NCBI GenBank assembly: GCA_023935145.1
Contig: CM043703.1
Coordinates: 26,931,727-26,995,726 of the forward strand
Direction of reading: 5' to 3'
Source of the DNA: Bretschneidera sinensis
Taxonomy: Eukaryota > Streptophyta > Magnoliopsida > Brassicales > Akaniaceae
Length of the DNA stretch: 64,000 bases
Below the pieces are notes generated by a model that was given only the letters and a program-made list of their open reading frames with translations, did no database searches and was not told where the DNA came from. Numbering within the stretch: position 1 is the first letter of the stretch; every line of letters begins with the position of its first letter. Both the position numbers and the translations under genes were made by a program. Positions 1-9,178 of the stretch are shown here, one piece after another.

Positions 1-2
1 GC

Positions 3-596
3 CAGTTTCTTCAGACCCCTCGTCACCTTCATTTGGTTGCTGTCCGTAGGATCATACGCTATGTTCAGGGCACTTCTGCCCGTGGCTTATTCTTTCCTGC
101 AGGCAATTCTCCTCGACTTACTGCTTATAGCGATGCTGATTGGGCTGGTTGTGCTGATACACGTCGCTCCATTACTGGTTGGTGTGTGTTCTTAGGTGAT
201 GCATTGATCTCATGGAAGAGTAAGAAGCAAGACAGAGTTTCTAAGTCATCTACAGAATCTGAGTATCGGGCGATGTCTCTTGCTTGTTCCGAAATTATTT
301 GGCTTCGAGGTTTGCTTACTGAGCTAGATTTTTCTGCAACTGATCCTACACCTCTACATGCTGATAATACAAGTGCTATTCAGATCACGGCCAATCCTGT
401 CTATCATGAGTGCACGAAGAATATTGAAGTCGACTGTCACTCTATCCGCGAAGCATTTGAAGCTTGTGTTATCACTCTTCCACATGTTTCCACTGACCTA
501 CAAATTGCTGATATCTTCACCAAAGCGCTCACTCGCCATCGACATTGCTTCTTAAGCAGCAAAATGATGCTTATTGATCAACCTGCATCAATTTGA
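3..596 (+). pseudogene. Ty1/copia polyprotein, C-terminal RNase H end (partial)
   Basis: This is the last ~197 codons of a copia Gag-Pol polyprotein, entering from outside the left edge in frame at base 3. Upstream of the first TTG the frame already reads copia-like (QFLQTPRHLHL). Visible are the RNase H signatures SKSSTESEYRAM, the HADNTSAI segment and the tail ADIFTKAL, which are diagnostic of copia RNase H. The stop TGA at 594-596 lies directly before the polypurine tract and 3' LTR, as expected for an element end. No stop or frameshift is seen in this part. Whether the whole element is intact cannot be judged, because the rest lies outside the window. Confidence 0.93.
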
Positions 597-603
597 GGGG
601 GGC

Positions 604-941
604 TGTCAATGGATGGCAAAGTCCATATTCTTTTCTTTAATTAAGGTCACTAACTATTCCACTTCACCCACACTTGCCATATATTCATCCTTGTTTTAAG
701 GCTTACTTTAGGCCATGTTTCCTTCCTTGTTTTAAGACTTACTTTAGGCCATGTTTCCTTCCTTGTTTTAAGGCTTACTTTAGGCAATGTTTCCTTCATT
801 GTTTTAAGGAATGTCTTTTTCCTTTAACAACCTATATATACTCTTAATTGTATTCTCAATAATAAGAACTCAAGTAAGCATTTGCACAATCTCTTTACTC
901 TCTTCAATTCTCACATCTCTTTACTCTCTTAAATTCTAACA
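604..941 (+). repeat. 3' LTR of the left-edge copia element
   Basis: The LTR starts TGTCAATGG right after a purine run (GAGGGGGG at 595-602) and ends CTAACA at 941. A TATA-like run (TATATATA near 833-840) would serve as the LTR promoter. The U3 part holds a 36-bp minisatellite of about 3.4 units (685-810) and the end holds a short duplicated CTCTTTACTCTCTT block. The 5' partner lies outside the window, so LTR identity cannot be compared. Confidence 0.85.
685..810 (+). repeat. 36-bp minisatellite inside the copia LTR
   Basis: Units begin at about 685, 721, 757 and 793 (last one partial). Each carries the core CCTTGTTTTAAGGCTTACTT with a few substitutions. They lie in the U3 segment just upstream of the TATA-like box, where LTR enhancer repeats often occur. 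Confidence 0.8.
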
Positions 942-1888
942 GTGTCCCTGAATCCCACAAATTTGGCATTGGCCAAGATAAGGATGAGGAGGTCGATCAT
1001 ATCGATTGGAGTTTGGCCCGGCATTGGAGGATGAGGGGGAGCGATTATTGTAGTTTGGCGACGGACCCTCGCCCATAGTGCTATGTCAGAGAATCGTGAT
1101 GGACACCAATTGTTGTTGTTTCTATTCTCGGAGCCTTTCGAAGGACGCCAACCATTGTTGGTTCGATTTGCAGGATTTGCCGATGCCGGAATGTGAGCAG
1201 GTTCAGATTTTGTGCCAGAGAGAGTTGCTTCAAAATTCAGAAGTTTTTCGTGAAGCTCGTCAAAAGTGATCGTAGTGCCTCGGGCTTGGATTGCACGAAC
1301 AAGTTCTTTGTACTCATCACCAAGACCATCAAGGATTTTCTTTGTGAGATCAACTTCTTCTATTGGTGCTCCAAGAACCGTAAGCTCATCAGCACGAGCT
1401 CTCACTGTTTGTAGGAAATCAGTAACACTTTGAGAGCTTTTGGTTAGATTTTTAAGGTGACTTTTTACCTGCTTAATGCGTCCTTGTGACGGCTTGGCAT
1501 ACGTGTTTGCCAAAATTGTCCATGCTTCGTGCGATGTCTTGGCTCGAGCAATGAAAGGAATGATAGTGGGAGAAAGAAATCCAACAAGAGCATTTAGAAT
1601 TAATTGATCTTGTCGAACCCATATGATGTGAGCGGGATTTGGTGTAGTGGTGTTGTTTGTAGTAACAGTGGCTGGTGGACATGGTTTTAATCCATCTACA
1701 TATCCTAGGAGATTGTATCCGATAAAGAGGGTGTGGAATTAAAGCTTCCATGAGATGTAATTGTTGTTGGTGAGTTTGAGTGGGGCCTGAGCTGAGATAT
1801 TGATGGTGATTAAGGTATTATTTGGCTCGTTGGTGTTGTGAATTGCAGGTTGGGAGGTGGAAGAATTTGATTGATTGTTTGTAGTCAT
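942..1888 (-). pseudogene. Ty1/copia gag, truncated at the zinc knuckle
   Basis: Read on the minus strand, an ATG at 1888 opens a copia Gag (UBN2/retrotran_gag type): N-terminal ISAQAPLKL and NNNYISWKL, then an in-frame TAA, then FHTLFIGYNLLGYVDG, WVRQDQLILNALVG and SHEAWTILANTYAKPS. A frameshift near 1075-1085 moves the end into another frame, where the first half of a CCHC knuckle (CQICGIQGH) is readable. The sequence stops there, exactly against the 3' LTR of the opposite-strand copia. No LTR or tRNA primer site is found upstream of the ATG. So this is a gag-only remnant, interrupted on its 3' side by the other element. Confidence 0.85.
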
Positions 1889-2004
1889 GACTGTACTGGC
1901 TTAGAGAAGAAAAAGAGATAGTAGAGATAATGCAAAGGGAAAAGTCAAAGGAAAAAAAAGATTAAAGAAAGAAAGAAAGTGATAGTAGTCACTGGTTGTG
2001 TGTG

Positions 2005-2610
2005 AGAGAGGGGTGTGATCTGGTGCGGGAGGGATCACCGGAGAGGGATAGAGGGGAGAGATTAACGGTGGAGATTCGCTGGAAGGGCCCAAAGGTAGCG
2101 TTGAGTTCTCACAGACGGACGGTGAAGAGGAATTTCACTAAAGAAGAGAAGAGTGTGGGTGAAACTAGTGTTTATAAGGAGAATGTGTTTCACCCTTGGG
2201 AGATCGGTTTCACTGCCATTAGTAATGGCTTGAAACAAGGGCCAAAGAACCAGGTTCTTGTTCTTGGAATAGCATTGTTGAACCTTGCTGAATATGCTTC
2301 TGCATCTGATCAAAATGAGTTTAAGTTAAGCATCCCTCTGACACCCTGGTGCTGCTGAGCCTCGTCCATTGCTCTGAAATTCACTTAGCTTATTGGAATT
2401 GAGAACTGCCTAGGAGTCTATAGAACCATTGGAGAGAGCACTAGTGCCTTTTCCATCTCCACCTCGGTTGGGAGAAACTATCTCATCAGAGAAGGATGAA
2501 CTATATGCCATCAAAGCTGGTGTTAAAAAAGCAAAAATTTTTTTTTACAAAGTATGTTTCTGCCAGGAAAGCAAAGAAGGCCACACAAAATGACTTTGCA
2601 TTGATCGGTA
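2005..2610 (+). pseudogene. NT-C2 (EEIG1/EHBP1-type) domain protein fragment
   Basis: Three successive frames read pieces of the plant NT-C2 family (PMI1-like; resembles Arabidopsis At5g04860/At3g11760). First frame: LTVEIRWKGPKVALSS, RRTVKRNFTKEE, KENVFHPWEI, GPKNQVLVLG and LNLAEYASASDQNEF. A frameshift near 2345 then gives AAEPRPLL, a stop, SLSLLELRTA, another stop, and PSPPRLGETISSEKDEL. A second shift at the A/T run 2535-2548 leads to KYVSARKAKKA. In the family these segments are collinear, so this is a decayed gene copy missing the rest of the ~600-900 residue protein. Family assignment is from memory of conserved motifs and should be searched. Confidence 0.75.
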
Positions 2611-2975
2611 CTTATAGTAAGTTACAAGAAAATTCAAATAAAACAGTTCTAACTAACTCCAAATTCAAATACAATACCTTTATCTAATCTAACTCCAAAT
2701 TCAAATACAACAGCTCAATCTAAACTAACTCTAAATATAATGAAACATAATAATACAAAATTCAAATTACAAAGATAAAATCAAAAGCAAATCAATTCAA
2801 ACAATATCAGAGAAAGTGTCTCTATCAATTTCAAATATTATATCACATTTCCAAAACAAACACAAGATAGTTGAATCGCAAGATAAACAGGAAAAATGTT
2901 CAATTTCAAATGCAAATTTAATAGACACAAGAATGTGTATATTAAATGCGTGTGCCTGTGATATAAGAGAGTTAC
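2611..2975. other. A+T-rich spacer without a recognisable gene
   Basis: This holds repeated AACTCCAAATTCAAATACAA-like short segments (about 2655-2760) and no credible exon. If the CK2-beta exon on its right belongs to a working gene, this is the start of its first intron. Confidence 0.5.
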
Positions 2976-3201
2976 CAACGGAGGCGTTGGTTTTGGAGAG
3001 AGAAGCAGAGCGAGAGTCCCTGTGATCAGGTGGTTGCTTCCCCATCAGAGCAGACTGTGCCAACTTCTCCTTGCCGTTGATAGGCCTGGAAGTGGACGGC
3101 GAGGATCGCTCGAGGTGCTTATCGAGGGCATCGTTGATCCGCTTTCGATCTACGGGCCCCACCTCCGACTTGGGCCCACCTACCCCTCGCTCTCTATACA
3201 T
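2976..3201 (-). CDS. CKB: Casein kinase 2 regulatory subunit beta, exon 1 only
   Basis: The minus strand from ATG 3201 reads MYRERGVGGP, DRKRINDALDKHLERSSPST, GKQPPDHRDSRSASLSK, the plant-specific N-terminal extension of CK2 beta. CK2 beta dimerises, binds two catalytic alpha subunits and steers substrate choice of this Ser/Thr kinase in nucleus and cytosol. The exon runs 75 codons plus one base to a consensus donor (G/GTAACT at 2975-2971), matching the position where this family breaks into its acidic DSEES segment. None of the conserved core (acidic loop, zinc-binding cysteines) follows within the remaining 2.9 kb; instead there is an NT-C2 pseudogene and retroelement DNA. Either the first intron is very long and runs off the window, or this is a 5' fragment. 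The exon itself is undamaged. Confidence 0.8.
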
Positions 3202-3349
3202 TCCTCTTCCCTTTCCCCTATCCTCTTCTCCTCCTTCACCGATGAAGATTTTCTCAATGTTATTATCGCCGATTCATAGCGTCAAACGACCAAAATGACC
3301 CTAGGGTGTAAAAAAATCTAGGGTTTTGATGCAATCGAGCGTGCGTGAC

Positions 3350-3350
<1 letters not shown>

Positions 3351-3391
<41 letters not shown>
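3351..3391. repeat. (TA)n(TG)n microsatellite
   Basis: An uninterrupted TA run grades into TG repeats about 150 bp upstream of the CK2-beta ATG, within its presumed promoter or 5' UTR. Confidence 0.95.
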
Positions 3392-3392
<1 letters not shown>

Positions 3393-5833
3393 TTTAGAGA
3401 CGATGTTAAAAGCTAAACCATTTTCTCTGTCTCTAGATTTTATTGGGTTTCGCTACCTAAAATAAAACAGAGTAGAAAGATAAACAGGAGGTTAAAAAGG
3501 GAAGAGGAATGTTCAGGTTCTCGACGAGTGCCGATAAATCGGCAAGCACACCGAAGTGGAGAGGTGAAAATTGTATGTTGAAGCTCGGATTCTTGTAGTG
3601 GTGTGTACGGACACGTGGCGTGCTATGGGTATATCGGAGCCCACATTTACATGATTAGAATTGATGGGTGATCAGCAACTCGTGGTCTACGAAGGGAGAG
3701 ATATTTTTTCTGCGTCTGGAAATGGTAGTTGTCATTATTTATATTTGGGTAAATTATAAACTAATTCTTGAGTTCTAATCGCAATTACAAGCCACTTTTC
3801 TAATTTGTGAACCGAACAATCTACCCGGATAACCAAAAGTTAAATAAAAAAATAAATAAATTACACATCTTTTTTTTTTTAAAGTAATATATAATTGTTA
3901 AAATTTATTTTACATTTTTGAATTTTTATTTACATCTCTTGATTGAAAAGATTAAATTTAATTTTATGTGATTAAATTTTTTTATCAAAAAGTATAAGTT
4001 AAGGTTTATAAAAAATAAAGGACGCGTTTACAATTATACATTACTTTAAAGGAAGTCTATGTAATTTACTTGTAAAAAAAAAATCTCATAAGAAATTGTT
4101 GTTGTTATGTCAAGGTTAATTACTCGTTTCTGTTGTTATTTTTTTTTTAATAAAATTAATTATAAAAAAATAAAAAAGAAAAGAATCGAAAAATATAATA
4201 AAAAGCGATAAGAAAGGAAAAGAAAGCAGTCGTGAGAAACTGAGAGTAAAAAAAAGGAAAAAACGAGATACTACCATAAGCAAGAATTGGTGTTGTTTTA
4301 ATTGATCTTGCAAAGTGCTTTTTGATCCCATCAAACAGAGGTTGGATCATCAGGTTCACTACAAGAGCAACATTGAGTATATGAGAACAGAAGTCTAGAA
4401 GCACAACAGCAGAAATTTGATATGAGACAAAAAAATAAAAATAAAAAAGACGTTAGGAAATGGTTGACAGAAGATACCACGATCATGGAACAGGCAAAAA
4501 CTCTGTAGGAGGAGACGTAAGCCAAGAAGACATGTATATGCAAGTTCTGTCATGATCTGAAGTCACGACGGAGTTTTCAAATTTAAAATCCCTAAACGAA
4601 TTAAGAAAAATACCTTAAACACGTTAGTAAAAAGCCTTACCAATTCGATTCAAAAAATAAAAGATAAAATCAGAGAAAATTACGAGAAGATCAGAGTAGA
4701 TTAAACGTGATTTTTATATTTGTGTTGTAAATTTATGAGAATTAAAAGTCTGAAAGAAACTGAGAGTGAGAGTGATCGAAAATAAGAATCGCAAATGAAT
4801 TGATTTAATCTCTTCATGTGTGTGTATGAAGAACATTCTAGACATTTTGTACTTTTGTAACGGAAACTTGACCACGAGACTACGTCATCTGTAAAGTAGA
4901 GGAGTGCATTGTAATTATAACTAAAACTCAAGAATAAATTTGTAATTTACTCTAATTACTTTTATCGATTTTGTTTTATTTTATTCGTCCGTGTAATACA
5001 CGTGCAAAATTCACGTATGTTGAATTGCTCGTGTAAATTTTACGAGAGAAATCATAAAAGATATTAGATTTTCCTTAAAAGAAAAGATTTATCTTTAGGT
5101 ACATTTATTCTCTTGTGACAACTTTTATCAAAACATTCTTGTAATGGCAAAAGTAAACAAAGATCTATCTAGAAAGCTAGAAATGCATGAGTCTTGAGAC
5201 TAGCAACTGGAAAAACATATTTATAGACTATCTTACACGAATTTTTTTATTTTATTATATTGTATTAATGTTGAATTTTTAACACTCAGGATAAGGGTAT
5301 AGCATTTGAACTATTTAAATTAAAAGAAAATTTACGAAAAATTACAAAATCAAACGAATTCGACACTCGAACATATACCCATATCAGAGACTTATACCCA
5401 AATATCTAAGGAATATAGATAGTTAGAAGCTAAACCGACCTAAATTCTTGATAATTTAATTAGTTTTTGCAGATTCCTCGAAATATATGTTACCAATCTA
5501 TGGAACCGACATCAGCGTGAGATATATATACCCAGCTGTTTTTCTCTTGGTAGTTATAAATTAATCCAACTGGTGAATGACCTGTAAATGCAGAATATGT
5601 TTATTAGATGTTGAGAGAATTTATAAATACAATTTACAAAGCAAAAAAGTGGTGGCAGGAGGGACTCTTTACACGAGCCTGTGTGTAAAATTAGACATTT
5701 TTGTAAGTTTTTTTCTTCCATTTTTTTTGTAAAGTAAAACAGAAAATTACATTCGTCATTCATAAGTTACAGAACGTTTGAAACTTAAATCCCCAAACTA
5801 GAAATTAGCATTTGGATCCTAAATTTTCAATTG
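3392..5833. other. A+T-rich intergenic DNA
   Basis: About 2.4 kb of A+T-rich sequence with many homopolymer runs. Short open frames at 4156-4543 (-) are hydrophobic and match no family I recognise. I see no promoter, RNA gene or element ends that I can support. Confidence 0.5.
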
Positions 5834-5841
5834 GTTATAAT

Positions 5842-6650
5842 TAGAGGTGACGAAAGATGACTCGATCCGAAAACTTGATTCGACCCGACATGAATATACG
5901 TCAAAATAATATGACCCAAACCCAACTCGATCTTAATACAAGTGACTCGAAACTTGAAATGACTCGACCGAACTCGAATGACATGAAACCTGAAACTACC
6001 TAGAAACCCGAAACGATCTGACCCAAAAGACTTTAAAATATATATTTTTTTATAAAAAAACAATTTGTTTTTTAAAACTGAGATAATAGTTAATTTATGA
6101 GTTGTCAAATAAAATAAATTATATAACAATTAATTAATTATTGATTTATATATGTTGATATGTATGGTTCAACATTATATTAATTTGAGTAATCTCACTA
6201 ATTTCAATAAAAAATTGAGAAAAATAGTAAATTTTGCATTTTTTCAAGTCAGAATAAGATTTTATTTTTTAATTGTTCGAAAAAATATAATGGAATGAAG
6301 TGATTATATCAAATTTAATCCCTAAAATTTGGTATATAATACGTTACTAGTGATACTAACTTTGTGGACCAGTTGTCTGAGATCATTTAAGACTGAATTT
6401 TGAGACTAAAAATCATAACATTGCATATTGCATTAAAAAATTAAGTATTGATTTATTATTAATTAATTTTCATGTATTTGACAATGTAACTCGTTTAATC
6501 TTATTATATGCAAATGAAATATTTTTTAATTAAGTATAATATCTATTTTGTTGACCCGACTCGACATGACCTGATACCCGATACGACCCGAGCTCGAAAC
6601 GATTCGAACCCGAACTCGATTGACCTGACCCGACCCGTTTGCCACCTCTA
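5842..6650. mobile_element. Non-autonomous hAT-type DNA transposon (809 bp)
   Basis: The left end TAGAGGTGACGAAAGATGAC and the inverted right end ...GTTTGCCACCTCTA share the terminal octamer TAGAGGTG. They are flanked by an exact 8-bp direct repeat GTTATAAT (5834-5841 and 6651-6658), the hallmark target duplication of hAT elements. Subterminal regions are dense in GACCCGA, ACTCGA and TCGAACC motifs on both sides, a pattern common in plant hAT MITEs. The interior is A+T-rich and no transposase is encoded. Confidence 0.9.
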
Positions 6651-6658
6651 GTTATAAT

Positions 6659-9020
6659 ATAAACAATTAAAGCATTATTAATCGACGAAGGGATTTGACT
6701 ATGAGTTTTTGTATACATGCAAATATAAATGAGATATATCATGAAAAATTAGTAATTTTTTTAATGTTAAAAATATTTTTGTTTTTTAATGTTGAAAAAA
6801 ATTAAAAAATAATATATGAATGAAAAGTCATAAAAATTATTAAATAACTTTAAAATAGTTTAAAGAGTTTATCGGAACATTGTTTTGATGCATTACAACA
6901 ATCTCAAAGTGAAAAAATAATCATTAAATTGATGAAGAAAATATCATTACAACTTATTAAAAGTTTGAGAACTCGAATTTTTGGGTCTATTGGTCATTAT
7001 GATTATGTACTAAAAAAAAAAAAGAGGGTAAGAATTTTTTTATTTCAAATCTGTAGTTTAGAGAACTAAATGCAACTAATCCAAAATTCGGACTTCACAT
7101 AACTTTCTCTAAATTAGTTTATACTTTGAAACATGAGCATATGCAACAAAAAACCGACTATATTCGAAAGAATAATAATCATTGAACAAAAATGGAAAAC
7201 ATAAAGATGAACCAACAAAAAAATGTCACATAATGTGAAAAAAGTAAAATTTTCTATTTTAATCTTCTTCAATTATCTATTTTAATTTAATTTTTTTTGT
7301 AATTATAACTTAATTTTTTTAACGGTTAGGATGTCAAATATGTTATCAAAATTTATTAATTATTTTTATTGTCAGTTTCTATTCAAAATACTCAATTCTA
7401 AGTAGTCGTACATAGAATATATTCATTCCATATATGACTATCGAATTAAAGATGACACAATCATTTCTGTCTATACATTCTAGGAGTGATTCCAACAGCT
7501 AGTGCTCTTGTACGAATGTGGATCTGACACCTGATTTGTTTCATTTTCTTACCATGTTACCTTGTTTTCTTTTTTATTGGTAAATCGGAGGGTTCATAAT
7601 GTAAATGCTTTTGTGTTTTTTACATTTTAAAATAAATAATTTTTATAATTTTTATAAAATTTATTTTAAATTTTATATTTATCATGTTTGGAAAAACAAA
7701 ATTCAAAAATTTATTTCAAAATGAATTTATTATAAAATTGAGCTGACTTTTTGTAAATTCTATCAAAATTGATAATACAAACGAATTTTATAAAATAAAA
7801 AATAAAAAGCTATGTTGACTAAAATATTATTTTCCTCTCTCATTTCCTCTCCCTTACCTTTTTTCTTTTTTTTGAAATTTTCATTTATTTCAAAAAATTC
7901 AAATGAATTATACAATTTAAAATAAAAAAAAAACAAACATAAAAATTCATTTCTAAATAAAATTTTATTTTTAATTCATTTAAAAAAATAAATTTCATTA
8001 TCATTTGGTTTTAAATAATCTCTTAGTATAATATTTTAATGTCCTTTCTTCTCTTACACACTCATATTTTTCTTTAATATTTGATAAATTTAATGAATAG
8101 TCTCTAATATAAGGTAATATATCATTTGCCCATCAATTTCGTTATTCTTGAATTTTTTTAGTGTTAGTATTGATTTATCTTCTCTCTGTTTTGTTGTTAA
8201 TAATTGTTCTAGTTTCATATTCAATAATAAAGCTGAAAAAAAAAATTCCCCACAGAACTTTAATTTCCGCCACAAGCGGGGACATTGAGAAATCTGTCCC
8301 CAACTCTGAGGACGAGAAATAGTTTTATCTCCGAGCGGGAGACCGAGAAGGTAAAAACAACTCTGTTCCGCACTGTTGCAGTCCTACAGCCTCCTCAATT
8401 AAGCTTTACCCACCATAAACTAGGGTTCAACTATGTGATAAACTTCTCATTTAAGCTTTACCCACCATAAACTAGGGTTCAATTTTAGTGCAAGGGTATA
8501 AAAGTATAAATGCATAATGCACAAATCTCATCTAGAATATGGGCATATAAGCAAATTGCATACTCGTGTAATAATCTTGGACTCATTTGGATAATTCTCC
8601 TCTATCTAGGCTCCCTACGATATGTTCCTCTTCTCACTAGTTATGCTTAGAATATTACAAGCAACATTAGAATCAGCCTATGAAGTGGAGGTCAACCTAC
8701 CTTACTTGGTAAAGTCACTTCTCATCAACAGAAAAGACTTGATCTGTTCCTGCTCAAATCACGGATTATGGGATTAACAGATGAAAGAGAGAGTTACCTT
8801 CCATTGTATAACCCATAAGTTTAATGGACCTCCAATGGAAAAAAAAGAAAAGAAAAGAAAAACCAGCCTACAAAAATGTGATTCCAGATATAAAGGATCT
8901 TAACTGACGTCTAATTCGTAATTGGAAAGCCACTAAAACAAACTTGCTGCTCACCTCACACTATCATTTACACAGAAAGGGATGGGAGTATAGTTACAGA
9001 AGTAGATCATTGCTAGCAAA
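6659..9020. other. A+T-rich intergenic DNA
   Basis: No coding signal found. Around 8240-8350 there is a patch richer in GGGGA/CGGGAG words that may be the remnant of another DNA element, but no paired ends are visible. The final ~400 bp lie downstream of the CCDC97-like gene and include its 3' UTR. Confidence 0.5.
8394..8482. repeat. Direct repeat pair of about 36 bp
   Basis: The segment TTAAGCTTTACCCACCATAA followed by ACTAGGGTTCAA occurs twice, starting near 8399 and 8453, separated by about 20 bp. No function is evident. Confidence 0.9.
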
Positions 9021-9178
9021 CAAAGGAGTACATGTTAAGACAGAAGGAACAAAGCGGAACAAAGCACCTGCAGCTGGCATCTTTAATCTTCACCAAAATC
9101 AAAGGAGTACATGTTAAGACAGAAGGAACAAAGCGGAACAAAGCACCTGCAGCTGGCATCTTTAATCTTCACCAAAAT
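9021..9178. repeat. Exact 79-bp tandem duplication over the CCDC97-like stop codon
   Basis: Copy 1 is 9021-9099 and copy 2 is 9100-9178; I see no differences between them. Copy 2 contains the last coding bases and stop codon (TAA at 9164-9162 on the minus strand) of the CCDC97-like gene, and copy 1 therefore lies in its 3' UTR. The protein end is unaffected. Confidence 0.95.

Noticed and set aside
1473..1751. Minus-strand frame of 92 codons overlapping the copia gag
   Set aside because: It is the wrong frame of the gag fragment; the gag motifs lie in a different frame interrupted by one stop.
4156..4543. Hydrophobic minus-strand open frames (FCSHILNVALVVNLMIQP) that could be an exon
   Set aside because: No family recognised, two overlapping frames, and no convincing splice sites in a very A+T-rich setting.
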